Shown: positions 9,747-19,332, counted from the stretch's first letter. The stretch is DNA of 64,000 nt from Paraburkholderia aromaticivorans (GCF_002278075.1 NZ_CP022989.1:372001-436000); one strand, 5' to 3'. Notes: generated from the sequence alone by a model not told the origin. Translations and numbers: made by a program.

Positions 9747-10868
9747 TCAAGGCATTGGGTGGGCCTCGATGAACTTCCTAACCTGTTCGAAGCGCTGCTT
9801 CCGCTTTACACCATCACCGTAGAGCAGTCCGTACGCTTCGCTTGGCTGATCGTAAAGCTGATATAGCGTTACATTTTGGATTCCATATTTCTTTGCATCC
9901 GCAACGAAACCCGCAAGCCCATCCTGTCCAACCAGGTATGCACCAGGATCACCGCCCGAATAGTCTGGCCGCACGCCGAATTCCGTGATCCAGATTGGCT
10001 TGCCGTATTGGGTACTTAGATGGGTCAATACGTGTTTCAAAACATTGGGCTGCGGTACCCACGAAGCCCGGTTCGGACTCATTTCCGAATACCAGTGCCA
10101 CGCGGTAATATCCCACTCCACGACTTTCGCGTTATCCCGCTTCCCATCAGGTTCAGTACCGTCTCTAAGCATGTCCGAGAAGCCATAATGCAGCCAGCTT
10201 AGCGAGCCGAGCAGTATTCGGGCAGACGGTTGAACCTCCTTGATGCCATCTATCATGCCTCGAATCGCGCCGCGCGCCTTTTGGTACTTGGCATTGTCGT
10301 AATGGGAGGGATACTCGCCGCTCGCGCCGTTGAGGATCACGTCGTTGTCGAATTCGTTACCCACCTGGTAATACGAAACCAGGCTATTCAACACCGTAGC
10401 CGCGTCGGCTCCAAGTTTGCGGCCTTGAGCGTACGCCGTTGATTCGTTCAAATTTTCCTGTACGTCCGGTGTGATGATCAACGGCAGTATGCCTACGCAT
10501 TGCTCCGCCGCTACCCGCGCGAGTCGCGCGACCTGCTCGGCCGCGGCTTTGTCCCCTACGTCCTGTGCGTATATGGTTATGCCAAGATCGCGCAATTGGG
10601 AAATCTGCGCCTCGAAGCTGCGCGCCGTATAGATACCGCCCTGCTGGACATGACCTACCACTCCATAAAAGACACCGGCGCGCCCCTTTGAACATGGAAT
10701 CTGAGGCTCCGCCGCGGCTTGACGTTGAAAAGGCTGACTCGCCGCAAGTGCGTTTTCTAGCCTAAGGTCCGACCATTTTGTTTCCCTCAGATGTACGAAA
10801 GTAACAATCGCCAGACTGAATACTGTTCCACAAATGACGATGGCTATTGGGATTGATCGTTTCCTCAT
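9747..10868 (-). CDS. Membrane-anchored glycoside hydrolase-like protein, paralogue of the 6718-7878 product
   Basis: The 373-residue protein shares the whole barrel domain with the lipoprotein at 6718-7878, including FYGVxGHxQQGG, ARGAIRGMIDGIK, WDITAWHWY, the acid/base VGNE and the nucleophile WITEFGVRP. Instead of a lipobox it has a single hydrophobic segment at residues 6-27 and no obvious cleavage site. It is therefore predicted to be anchored in the inner membrane with the catalytic domain in the periplasm. It is the only minus-strand gene in this part of the locus and is probably transcribed on its own. The pair looks like an old duplication placed at two membranes. It may cut or edit the exopolysaccharide during export. 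The substrate is not known. Confidence 0.8.
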   Translation of the reverse strand: MRKRSIPIAIVICGTVFSLAIVTFVHLRETKWSDLRLENALAASQPFQRQAAAEPQIPCSKGRAGVFYGVVGHVQQGGIYTARSFEAQISQLRDLGITIYAQDVGDKAAAEQVARLARVAAEQCVGILPLIITPDVQENLNESTAYAQGRKLGADAATVLNSLVSYYQVGNEFDNDVILNGASGEYPSHYDNAKYQKARGAIRGMIDGIKEVQPSARILLGSLSWLHYGFSDMLRDGTEPDGKRDNAKVVEWDITAWHWYSEMSPNRASWVPQPNVLKHVLTHLSTQYGKPIWITEFGVRPDYSGGDPGAYLVGQDGLAGFVADAKKYGIQNVTLYQLYDQPSEAYGLLYGDGVKRKQRFEQVRKFIEAHPMP

Positions 10869-11335
10869 GCGGCTGAAGCCTCACTATTGTGATCGGCCAC
10901 CCTGCGGGCCGCATTCGCCTGATCAGGTCCGCACGTAGGCCATCTAAACACAAGGTGGTGTGTGGGCGGGCGCAACGAGGTCGGAAAAACCGAATATCCC
11001 GCGGTAACACCGGAAAAAACCGGTAACTATGACGCCGCATTAAAGTCAATCTTGCTACGCCTTTACGAGCGAAAAACATTCCAAGCGTTCCTGGCGAATA
11101 TCCGCCTACTTTAACGGAACCAGCGCGGTGCAACGTGCGCTAAACCACAGACCGGCGAGCAGGAAAGGCGGTATTCATATCACACCTGTCCAGAGTCGCG
11201 TCGATGGACGTGGCTGCGGCGAATCGGTCAATGACGGGCCAGGCAACCACATCGGATCCCGGCCGACGATTCGTCGAACCAATGTGAATCCATGTATCAA
11301 TTCCGGCCGTGGGCGACATGCACGGTCGGTACCCA
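10869..11335. other. Divergent intergenic region before the tyrosine kinase gene
   Basis: About 470 bp separate the minus-strand hydrolase gene from the plus-strand kinase gene. It should contain both promoters. The open frames here are overlapping shadows without domains. I see no clear promoter hexamers. Confidence 0.4.
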
Positions 11336-13771
11336 ATGATCGACGCGGCCAAGCCTGTCGCACCATCGATTAGCTTGTTACCCCGAACCCTGGAGATGGC
11401 GCCTTTGAACACGCATATTCTTAATTCCGGATCGTCTCGTGCAGGCAACGACGAGGGTAACTTTTCGTTGCGCGACATGCTTCATCTGTTGCGAGACCAT
11501 ATCTGGACACTACTGGCTTTCATCGCGATAGCAACGACGCTTGCCACTGCGTACGCCTTCCTCTCGGCACCGACGTACTCGGCCGACGTCGTCGTGCGTG
11601 TCGACCCGCCTGCCCCGCCCGACCAGAATGCACTCGGCATTTCCCGCCAGGATGGCACAGCGCAGCAGCAACCCGGCACGCAAGCGACCGCTGCGGAAAT
11701 CTCGCTCATGCAAAGCAGGTCCGTGCTTGAGCCGGTGATTCGCCAGTTTCAGTTTGATGTCGAAGTGTCACCGCACACCTTCCCTGTCCTCGGTCATTTC
11801 GCGGAGCAACTCGCCTATCCCGGCCATCCCGCCAAGCCGTGGTTTGGGCTCAGTTCGTTCGCCTGGGGCGGCGAACGGCTCGAAATCCCGTCGCTCCACG
11901 TGCCTGCGTACCTTGAGGAAAAACCACTGGAACTAATTGCGCTCGACAAGGGCCAGTACGAACTCCGCGCACCCACCGGCGATATCCTATTACGTGGTGA
12001 GACTGGCACGCCCGTGACCGCAGCGGATGGACTAGCAATCACGGTCAAGGAACTCGTCGCCAGACCTGGTACTCCGTTCACGGTGATCCATCGCAATGCG
12101 CTCGATGCAATCGATGGGCTGCGGCGCCAACTCAAAATCGCTGAAGTGACCAAGGACACAGGGATCGTCCAGATCTCCTTCTCCTCGAAAGACCGAGGAC
12201 TGACCGCAGACGTCGCCAATGCGGTTGCTCAGCAATACATTGCATCTGCGGTGGCGAGCCGCCAGCTCAATGACACGAAAACGCTTGAATTCATCCAGGG
12301 CGAGTTGCCGAGGCTAAAACGGGATCTCACGAGTGCCGAGCAGGCCTTGAGCGACTATCAATCGTCAACCGAGACAATGCGGCCGACGACCGAAGCGCAA
12401 TCGTATCTACAGGGAAGCATCGAGTTGCAGCAGCGGACGTCAGCCTTGCAACTGCAGCGCACGCAGGCGGCGTCGCTTTTTACGCCCAATAGTCAGCAGG
12501 TCAAAACGATCGACGCGCAACTCGCCCAGCTGGCCGAAGCAAAACGTGCCTTCGACTCGCGCTTCACCAGCATGCCAACTTCCGAGCGGCGCAACGCTGA
12601 ACTCACCCGCGATGCGAAAGTGGCAGAAACTATCTACCTAGGCATGGTTAGCAAGGCCGAAGAGCTTTCCGTGCGCCGCGCAAGCGCCTCAGGTGGTGCA
12701 CACATTGTCGACGAGGCGATGCAGCCGTATAGACCGATCAAGCCCAACCGGCCTTTGGTTATCTTTGCGGGCGGGGGGCTGGGATTTTTTATCGGCGCGT
12801 TCTTCATTGTACTGAGGCGCTATGCAACCACCGGTGTTACCGACCCGCTTTTTGTCGAACGCCGGCTGGATGTGCCGGTCCTCGGCGAAGTACTGTTCAG
12901 CCGGCAACAGGCTCAGTTGGAAAACGAAACATCTGTGCAGACCTCGCAAGAATTGCCGTCCGGGCGCGCTGACAGCGTTCCGGGCCTGCCCGATCCCCAT
13001 TCGCTAGCGTTGGACCCACTCGACGCCCAGTCGTCGGCAGCTGCTGTCGCCCCTGGGCTAGCGCGCGAAGTGGGCGCGCGCATTCTCGCCAGCCGTTTGC
13101 CGCATGAGCCCTCAGTGGAAGCGTTGCGCGAGGTACGTACGCAAGTGTGTCGCGATCGTCTGAACAAAAAGAATAACATTGTGATGTTAACGGGTCCGAG
13201 TCCCTCCACCGGCAAGAGCTTTGTGGCGGCGAATCTTTCGATACTTCTTACGGAAGTCGGCTTGCGCATCCTGCTCATCGATGCAGACATGCGCCGAGGC
13301 AATCTCGCCTCGTTCTTCAAACAATCCAATCGCGGTGGCCTGTCCGAGGTTCTCCAAGGCAAGCTCCGCAGCGCGGATGCAATTCGTTCTGTTGGCGTTC
13401 GCGGCCTCTCCTTTATGTCTTGCGGCGCCTACCCGGCCAACCCGTCTGAACTGTTGATGATGCACGACTTCAAGCAGGTCGTCGATCAGTTGAGCGTGCA
13501 GTTCGATCTCGTTCTAGTCGACACCCCGCCGTTCCTCGTAGTGACCGACGCCGCGATTATGGCACCTCACGCGGGTGCGACCGTCCTCGTGCTTCGCTCC
13601 GGCATGCAAAGCGAAGACGAGATTTCAGAGACGGTCAAGAAGCTACGACGCGCAGGAGGACGACTTCTCGGATCGGTTTTCAACGCAATCCCCAAACGAG
13701 CCAGCAACTGGCGAAGCTATGAGCAGGCCGCGCAGTACACGCGCACGCTCAGTGAAACAGACGAGGTGTAA
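11336..13771 (+). CDS. Wzc/BceF-type polysaccharide co-polymerase and tyrosine autokinase
   Basis: This inner-membrane protein should control chain length and export of the exopolysaccharide. Residues ~35-75 hold the first membrane helix within a Wzz-type domain. A large periplasmic part with coiled-coil stretches follows, including the segment around TLEFIQGELPRL. A second helix lies near residue 470. The cytoplasmic BY-kinase has Walker A (GPSPSTGKS, ~621), Walker A' (LLIDADMRRG, ~646) and Walker B (LVLVDTPPF, ~727). The C-terminal tail has just two tyrosines (SYEQAAQY), fewer than in many Wzc proteins. The frame opens at GTG 11309. ATG 11336 or ATG 11396 could equally be the start, since none has a good ribosome binding site. 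No phosphatase (Wzb) or outer-membrane channel (Wza) gene is adjacent. Confidence 0.92.
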   Translation: MIDAAKPVAPSISLLPRTLEMAPLNTHILNSGSSRAGNDEGNFSLRDMLHLLRDHIWTLLAFIAIATTLATAYAFLSAPTYSADVVVRVDPPAPPDQNALGISRQDGTAQQQPGTQATAAEISLMQSRSVLEPVIRQFQFDVEVSPHTFPVLGHFAEQLAYPGHPAKPWFGLSSFAWGGERLEIPSLHVPAYLEEKPLELIALDKGQYELRAPTGDILLRGETGTPVTAADGLAITVKELVARPGTPFTVIHRNALDAIDGLRRQLKIAEVTKDTGIVQISFSSKDRGLTADVANAVAQQYIASAVASRQLNDTKTLEFIQGELPRLKRDLTSAEQALSDYQSSTETMRPTTEAQSYLQGSIELQQRTSALQLQRTQAASLFTPNSQQVKTIDAQLAQLAEAKRAFDSRFTSMPTSERRNAELTRDAKVAETIYLGMVSKAEELSVRRASASGGAHIVDEAMQPYRPIKPNRPLVIFAGGGLGFFIGAFFIVLRRYATTGVTDPLFVERRLDVPVLGEVLFSRQQAQLENETSVQTSQELPSGRADSVPGLPDPHSLALDPLDAQSSAAAVAPGLAREVGARILASRLPHEPSVEALREVRTQVCRDRLNKKNNIVMLTGPSPSTGKSFVAANLSILLTEVGLRILLIDADMRRGNLASFFKQSNRGGLSEVLQGKLRSADAIRSVGVRGLSFMSCGAYPANPSELLMMHDFKQVVDQLSVQFDLVLVDTPPFLVVTDAAIMAPHAGATVLVLRSGMQSEDEISETVKKLRRAGGRLLGSVFNAIPKRASNWRSYEQAAQYTRTLSETDEV

Positions 13772-13931
13772 CGCTACAGAGGTATCCAGCGAGGCGCTCA
13801 CGCACCTTGCTCCTTGTGAAACATCAGGCGAGTTCGCCGGAAAGCGGGGGCTTGAGGCTGCACGGCTTCGAGACCCAAGTACATGTCGCAGCGAGAACCA
13901 TTGATTCTCGATTATTTGGGGTGACCTATTC

Positions 13932-15104
13932 ATGAGCCGATCTACGCCGCAAATTGGAATCGAGGTAAACGAGAACCGCATCCCCTTCAACGCACCCGCC
14001 ATGACGGGCAACGAATTGAAGTACATCGCGGAGACTCACTTCAGCAAAAAGCTTGCAGGCGACGGCTCGTTTACGGGACGTTGCAACAGGTGGCTGCAGG
14101 AAAGAAGCGGTTCTGGCAAGGCTTTGCTGACTCACTCCTGTACAGCCGCACTCGAAATGGCAGTACTGTTGCTAGACATTCAGCCCGGCGACGAGATCAT
14201 CATGCCTTCGTACACGTTCGTCTCGACGGCGAACGCTTTTGTGCTACGCGGCGGCGTGCCGGTTTTCGTGGATATCCGCGAAGACACCATGAATCTCGAC
14301 GAACGATTGATTGAATCCGCGATCACGTCACGAACCCGCGCAATTGTCCCGGTGCACTACGCCGGCGTGGCATGCGAAATGGACACGATCGTATCGATTG
14401 CGCGACGCCACGGACTCAAAGTCGTGGAAGATGCAGCGCAGGGCGTCATGGCCACATATAAAGGTCGCGGCCTGGGTTCCATTGGCGACCTCGGCGCATA
14501 CAGTTTTCACGAAACCAAAAATATCGTTTCTGGCGAGGGTGGCGCACTGCTGGTCAACGATCCGGCCCTCACGAGGCGCGCGGAAGTAATCCGCGAGAAA
14601 GGCACCGATCGCAGCCGTTTTCTCCGCGGAGAAGTCGACAAGTACACCTGGCAAGAAGTCGGCTCGTCATTTCTGCCGAGCGAACTAATCGCCGCTTATC
14701 TTTGGGCACAGTTGGAAGGTGCAGAAATGATCACTGAGGCGCGCCTCGCGAACTGGGAGCGATATCATGCGCTTCTCGAACCGTTCGAGCGCAAAGGAGC
14801 GCTGCGTCGCCCTATCATACCGAACGAATGCAAGCACAACGGACACATGTACTATGTATTAGTCGAAGACGAGGACGTACGCCAGCGCATACTCGACGAG
14901 TACAGAAGACACGAAATCGGCTCGGTATTTCACTATGTTCCGCTTCATTCCTCTCCAGGCGGGCAAAGGTACGGTAAAGCTGTCGGCTCACTTGACGTCA
15001 CGATCAATCAGTCGAAGCGATTGATCCGTCTGCCCCTTTGGGCAGGCCTGACCGAAACGCAGCAAATACGGGTGGTCGACATTTTTAGCGCTCTTCTGAA
15101 ATAG
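13932..15104 (+). CDS. wecE: dTDP-4-amino-4,6-dideoxygalactose transaminase (WecE/RffA-like, DegT/DnrJ/EryC1 family)
   Basis: The 390-residue protein matches WecE/RffA from end to end. It has FNAPAMTGNELKYI at the N-terminus, LTHSCTAALEMA for phosphate binding, QPGDEIIMPSYTFVSTANAF, PVHYAGVACEMD, VEDAAQG and the Schiff-base lysine in FHETKN. WecE uses PLP and glutamate to aminate dTDP-4-keto-6-deoxyglucose, giving dTDP-4-amino-4,6-dideoxy-D-galactose (Fuc4N). The precursor is made by RmlA and RmlB, which are encoded at 22.3-24.3 kb at the other end of this locus. I therefore infer that the exopolysaccharide contains Fuc4N or an acylated form. GGGGTGA precedes ATG 13932. A 160-bp gap separates it from the kinase gene. 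Confidence 0.9.
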   Translation: MSRSTPQIGIEVNENRIPFNAPAMTGNELKYIAETHFSKKLAGDGSFTGRCNRWLQERSGSGKALLTHSCTAALEMAVLLLDIQPGDEIIMPSYTFVSTANAFVLRGGVPVFVDIREDTMNLDERLIESAITSRTRAIVPVHYAGVACEMDTIVSIARRHGLKVVEDAAQGVMATYKGRGLGSIGDLGAYSFHETKNIVSGEGGALLVNDPALTRRAEVIREKGTDRSRFLRGEVDKYTWQEVGSSFLPSELIAAYLWAQLEGAEMITEARLANWERYHALLEPFERKGALRRPIIPNECKHNGHMYYVLVEDEDVRQRILDEYRRHEIGSVFHYVPLHSSPGGQRYGKAVGSLDVTINQSKRLIRLPLWAGLTETQQIRVVDIFSALLK

Positions 15105-15233
15105 GGCGGCATACCCGCCGGCAGGCGCGCGAGTATCGCATCCGGGGGCTGGCAACAGGTTTTTTGCCAGCAACCCGGCACCGTGATCCATTTCCACTTC
15201 CTGAACCGGTTTGCAAGCCCTCTCTGGAATCCC

Positions 15234-16577
15234 ATGAAACAGCGCATTTCCTCGCACGCCGATCTGTACTATTTCGTCTGGGTATTCGCGATGCCGGTGA
15301 CGTCCGTATTACTCCTGCCTTCCGTTCAGGGGACGACGCTCGGTTACATCATGTGCTTTCTGTCATTACCGATCGCATTGGCGTGCGCCGGCGCTTCGCG
15401 TACTCGCTATATCAACTTCCTGATCGTCGCAGCGTCAGTGTGGACAATCTTCTTCCTGGCGTCCCAGCTCGCTGATACCGCAGCTCCCTACGAGCCGGAC
15501 TTTACAAAAGTCCTGCTTATCGACGATAGCGATGTGTTGACCTTTATCCTTCGAAAGAGCTTGTTTACCCAAACGATCTATCTCGTCGCTGTCGTGCTCT
15601 ATGCCTCATACGTCTATATTTTCTACAAACCATCGTGGCGGCAGTGGCTGCTTGCCTCGGCGGCGATTTTCGCTGTGTACGGTATCTATGAGGTGGTGTA
15701 CTTCGTCATAACGGGTCAACCCGGAGACTTTATCTCCAACCGGTCTTTTGGCGCTGATTTTCGAAATGGTGACGGAAGCGCGGAGGAAGGCTCGCTGAAC
15801 GGGAGCTCCTTTCAATGGCTCGACATCCACGGATTCCACATGCAGCGGCTGAAGAGCCTGACCGGTGAACCGTCGATGTATGCTCTGTCGATGTTCCCAT
15901 TCTGGGTCTACTTCAACGCGACGTCGAAACGGCGACTGCCGGTGTGGATAATCGGCGCCTCGCTGATCATGAGTACTTCGTCGACCGCATTTATCGGCTA
16001 CGTCGTCTATCTGCTTATTCGCATCAGAAAGATTGGCTTCCATCCGCTCAAGGCTATGGCGGGTGCATTAGTGCTCTTTGTGGTCGCCTATCTGGCAAGA
16101 GACTATATCGCCGATCTGTTTCAACAGATGATTCTCGACAAGATGGACGGGCACAACGTATCTGGCGTCGAGAGATCCGGCTTCTTCCGTGCTTCCATGG
16201 ATATGTGGGCGGCCGGGTCGCTCGCCAACCAGCTATTTGGGATCGGCTTCGGCTATATCCGTTCGACCGACCTCTTCTCGACTCTGCTCGTCAATACGGG
16301 GGTCGTGGGGCTGATCCTCGTGAGCCTGCTCATTCTGTACCCGGCGTTCAAACTCGATTGGTCGGCAGAGGGGATGGCATTGCGCCAGTGTTGCGTCACG
16401 ACATGGGTGATGATGATGATCTCAGTTCCGGAATTCTCCTACCTCGCGCCGTGGACATTCATTGCCATCGCTTATGCCCGGCTTCGCGTCGTAAAGATGA
16501 CAGCGCACCGAAGTGCCGGCGCGTTGCCTCAGAGATCGGTCAATGATCGGCAACTGACAGTGCGAAGCCGGCTCTAA
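15234..16577 (+). CDS. Wzy-like polysaccharide polymerase / O-antigen ligase family membrane protein
   Basis: The product is a very hydrophobic ~447-residue protein with ten or more predicted membrane helices. A large loop in the middle, near residues 180-225, fits Wzy polymerases. It would join lipid-linked repeat units in the periplasm, together with the Wzx flippase at 20340-21830 and the co-polymerase at 11336. Family sequence conservation is low, so the call rests on topology and context. The frame opens at GTG 15183. I chose ATG 15234, which has GGA seven bases upstream and gives a normal N-terminus. Its last 38 bp overlap the end of the convergent glycosyltransferase gene. Confidence 0.72.
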   Translation: MKQRISSHADLYYFVWVFAMPVTSVLLLPSVQGTTLGYIMCFLSLPIALACAGASRTRYINFLIVAASVWTIFFLASQLADTAAPYEPDFTKVLLIDDSDVLTFILRKSLFTQTIYLVAVVLYASYVYIFYKPSWRQWLLASAAIFAVYGIYEVVYFVITGQPGDFISNRSFGADFRNGDGSAEEGSLNGSSFQWLDIHGFHMQRLKSLTGEPSMYALSMFPFWVYFNATSKRRLPVWIIGASLIMSTSSTAFIGYVVYLLIRIRKIGFHPLKAMAGALVLFVVAYLARDYIADLFQQMILDKMDGHNVSGVERSGFFRASMDMWAAGSLANQLFGIGFGYIRSTDLFSTLLVNTGVVGLILVSLLILYPAFKLDWSAEGMALRQCCVTTWVMMMISVPEFSYLAPWTFIAIAYARLRVVKMTAHRSAGALPQRSVNDRQLTVRSRL

Positions 16578-17448
16578 GTCCTTTGAACACGCTTAATCTG
16601 CCCGCTGGCGAAAACTTCACGCACTTTACCGTCAAAGTAGCTACGGCATAGGCAATCGCAATCGCACGGTATGTAGGAGCCAAATGCTTGCGGCTGAAAT
16701 AGACGCGATTACGTGCCGTATAAAACAGGCTGAAGGGACTTTCATTGCCACCAGTGGACACCGCCACCTTGTGCCCGACGCATGAAGTCGGCACATATAG
16801 CAGACCGATATTGGCATTTTTCATACGCCAGACGAAGTCACTGTCGTCGTAATAGACGAAGTATTTTTCATCCATCATTCCGATCGTCCTGAAAATGCTT
16901 TTGTGCAGCAACATAAAGCAGGTTGGCGCGTATTCCGTAAACATCTCCTTGTCGAATTGCCCGCGATCTTCCTTCCGATCGCCCACGTGGGGCGTAGTGG
17001 CGGTTAGGGGCGAAAACCGCCCTCCCGCACACCATATGCGATTAGTACCGTGATATGTGATTTTGGGCACGGCGGCCAAAGCGTCCGCCTCCTCAGTGTG
17101 CCTCGCGAGTCCCGCGATCACGTCGGGATCGGGAAAATCAGTGTCGTTATTGGCTAGCAGAACGTAATCGCATCCGTCTGCCAACGCCATTTTTATGCCC
17201 TGATTGTTGCCGCGCGCGACACCGGCATTGTTGTTGTTGAACACGATGTCGGCGCGGATATGGTGAAGGGCCGCGAGCTCGCGCGATATCGCACTTCCCG
17301 TGTCCGTCTCGCTGTTATCGATCACATACAGCTTGAAGTTTACATCGCGCTGGGCGGCGAGACTTTTGAAAAAATCGGGAAGCACAGAATCGGAGCGGTA
17401 CAGCACGGTGACAATCCCGATTAGCGGCGATCCATATCTCGTTGACAT
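16540..17448 (-). CDS. Glycosyltransferase family 2 (rhamnosyltransferase-like)
   Basis: The 302-residue GT-A fold protein has the family 2 pattern: IGIVTVLYRSD at the start, YVIDNSETD, GVARGNNQGI, the DxD-like LLANNDTDF and the later FVYYDDSDFVWR block, typical of WbbL/RfbN-like rhamnosyltransferases. It transfers a sugar to the lipid-linked repeat unit in the cytoplasm. ATG 17448 is chosen over an upstream GTG because GAAGGA lies a few bases before it. It is the last gene of a minus-strand run of five genes (wzx to here) and overlaps the end of the convergent wzy-like gene by 38 bp. Confidence 0.87.
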   Translation of the reverse strand: MSTRYGSPLIGIVTVLYRSDSVLPDFFKSLAAQRDVNFKLYVIDNSETDTGSAISRELAALHHIRADIVFNNNNAGVARGNNQGIKMALADGCDYVLLANNDTDFPDPDVIAGLARHTEEADALAAVPKITYHGTNRIWCAGGRFSPLTATTPHVGDRKEDRGQFDKEMFTEYAPTCFMLLHKSIFRTIGMMDEKYFVYYDDSDFVWRMKNANIGLLYVPTSCVGHKVAVSTGGNESPFSLFYTARNRVYFSRKHLAPTYRAIAIAYAVATLTVKCVKFSPAGRLSVFKGLRAGFALSVADH

Positions 17449-17530
17449 ATCGCGTCCTTCAAATGAGTTGCGGAGGTGGCCGTCGCGGCGCCGCCGTCCT
17501 GGCATGATGAGGGCATCGCCGGATTATGCT

Positions 17531-18685
17531 TCAGGCGGCGCGTTCACATCCCTTATAGAGCCCCTTCTCCCGCATCTCAGCGATGCTTTTCTCGTAGGTA
17601 TCCGTCATCACCTGCTGCCGGTCGACCCACTGGGCAAATCGTGTGATTCCCTCGCTAAACGACACTTTAGGCTCGAATCCGAGCATTTCCCTTGCCTTGG
17701 TCAAGTCTGCATAGACATGGCGTACATCGCCCAGGCGGAATGCGCCAGTCACGGCGACGCTGACATCACTTGCATACACCTCGCACAGTGTCTTTGCGAC
17801 ATCCATGACCGAAGTACGCACGCCGGAGCCAATGCCGAATACGTTGTCCGCCGCATTGGCGTCCGTAAGCGCCGCATAGGTCGCGTCGACCACGTCATCG
17901 ATGTAGACGAAGTCCCGGCTTTCCAGCCCGTCCTCGAAAATATTGATCGGGTTGCCGTTTTTGATACGCGTCGAAAAAATCGAAAGAATGCCCGTGTAAG
18001 GGTTGGATAACGACTGCCCTGGGCCGTATACATTTTGATAGCGTAGCGCTGACGCAGCGATGCCGATGGACCGGCAGGTGGTCATCACCATCTGCTCCTG
18101 AGTCTGCTTGGTAATGCCATAAAGCGAGGTCGGATGGATTTTCGATTCCTCGTCGGTAGGCACGCATTCCATCGCTTCACCACTGACCGGACAGAGGTGC
18201 TCGAACTGCCCCTCGAGCATATCTTTTTCCTGCCGCGGGCCGGGATACAGAACGCCGGCGACCGGCGAAAGATACTTGCCTTCTCCATAAATTGCACGCG
18301 AGGAAGCAACAACTACCTTGCGTACGGAGTTGCGACTGTTCTTCACCAGTATGTCGAGAATCAGGGCTGTGCCATGCACGTTCACATCGACATAGCGATC
18401 GACCTCGTACATCGATTGGCCAGTACCCGTCTCGGCTGCAAGATGCACGATCGCGTCCTGCCCCTGCATAACACGCTCCAGCACTGCCCGATCAGTCACC
18501 GACCCCTTCACGAAGTGCGCGCTTGCCGGCAACGACGCAAAGATTGCGGATGTGACAATGGGATCATCTCCGTGAATCTGGGGGGAAAGATTATCGAGCA
18601 CGGTAACTTCCGCATTGTCTGCGCAGAGCTTGCGTGCCAGACTTGAGCCGATGAAGCCGGCGCCACCCGTAATTAGGACTTTCAT
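17531..18685 (-). CDS. NAD-dependent sugar epimerase (extended SDR, WbiB-like)
   Basis: This 384-residue protein is an extended short-chain dehydrogenase with [10 protein letters not shown] for NAD binding, HLAAETGTGQS, the catalytic SSRAIYGEG segment and YGITK (Y-x3-K). The AETGTGQS and YQNVYGPGQSL blocks are shared with the epimerase at 55940-57034. They resemble WbiB, the dTDP-L-rhamnose 4-epimerase described in B. thailandensis. It should interconvert 4-hydroxyl stereochemistry on an NDP-sugar, but the exact substrate is open. Its ATG overlaps the stop of the acyltransferase gene upstream (ATGA at 18682-18685), and GAGGGAGAAG precedes it, so translation is probably coupled. Confidence 0.86.
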   Translation of the reverse strand: MKVLITGGAGFIGSSLARKLCADNAEVTVLDNLSPQIHGDDPIVTSAIFASLPASAHFVKGSVTDRAVLERVMQGQDAIVHLAAETGTGQSMYEVDRYVDVNVHGTALILDILVKNSRNSVRKVVVASSRAIYGEGKYLSPVAGVLYPGPRQEKDMLEGQFEHLCPVSGEAMECVPTDEESKIHPTSLYGITKQTQEQMVMTTCRSIGIAASALRYQNVYGPGQSLSNPYTGILSIFSTRIKNGNPINIFEDGLESRDFVYIDDVVDATYAALTDANAADNVFGIGSGVRTSVMDVAKTLCEVYASDVSVAVTGAFRLGDVRHVYADLTKAREMLGFEPKVSFSEGITRFAQWVDRQQVMTDTYEKSIAEMREKGLYKGCERAA

Positions 18686-19332
18686 TTCTTCTCCCTCTCC
18701 CAACATTTCGTTTCGAAGTTGTAGCGCTTCATGATTTGCGCCGGATTTCCTGCAACCACGCAATAGTCGGGAACGTCGCGTGTCACCACCGAATGCGCGC
18801 CCACCACGGCATGACGTCCGATCTTCACATTGGGTAGAATCACCGCATTGAATCCAATGAATGTGCCCTGCCCTATCGACACGTGGTTGCCTCGGGTGCG
18901 GATACGTTCGCCAATACGTGTCCTGTCGTTGACGTCCTCATAGGGATGCTCAACATCGACGATGGCAACATTGCCTGTAATGGTCACGCCATCGCCAATT
19001 TCGATCGAAGAGCCGCATACGATGTGAACGTTCTGCTCGATATTGACCCGGCTACCAATCGTGAGCCGCGGCGGCGCAGCCGATTCCGTCACCACAAGTT
19101 CGATACGCGCGCCCGGCCGAATCAGCACACGCTCGCCGACCGACGCGTAATGCACGTTGACGAGCAGCATCGGGCGAAAGATTGTCGTTTTTGCGCCAAC
19201 CGACTGGAATACGTGCGCGTACCAGAGACGCGTCTTGATTCGGTACCAGGCCAGACGCGCCAGGTTGCACAGATCGAGAAGCCTCACCTTCCTTGTGGCC
19301 GGCCGCTCGCTCTCCTGAACGGTCGTACTCAT
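18682..19332 (-). CDS. Hexapeptide-repeat acyltransferase (WbbJ/CatB-like)
   Basis: The 216-residue protein has a left-handed beta-helix pattern with repeated [IV]-G-x-x hexads (IGSRVNIEQNVHIVCG, IGDGVTITGNVAI, IGFNAVILPNVKIG). It ends in the VVAGNPAQIMKRY motif of acetyl-CoA-dependent sugar acetyltransferases. It probably O- or N-acylates a sugar of the repeat unit. The WecE product Fuc4N is a plausible target but this is inference. Its start overlaps the end of the GT2 gene before it (ATGA at 19329-19332), and its end overlaps the start of the epimerase gene, so all three are tightly coupled. Confidence 0.86.
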   Translation of the reverse strand: MSTTVQESERPATRKVRLLDLCNLARLAWYRIKTRLWYAHVFQSVGAKTTIFRPMLLVNVHYASVGERVLIRPGARIELVVTESAAPPRLTIGSRVNIEQNVHIVCGSSIEIGDGVTITGNVAIVDVEHPYEDVNDRTRIGERIRTRGNHVSIGQGTFIGFNAVILPNVKIGRHAVVGAHSVVTRDVPDYCVVAGNPAQIMKRYNFETKCWEREKK

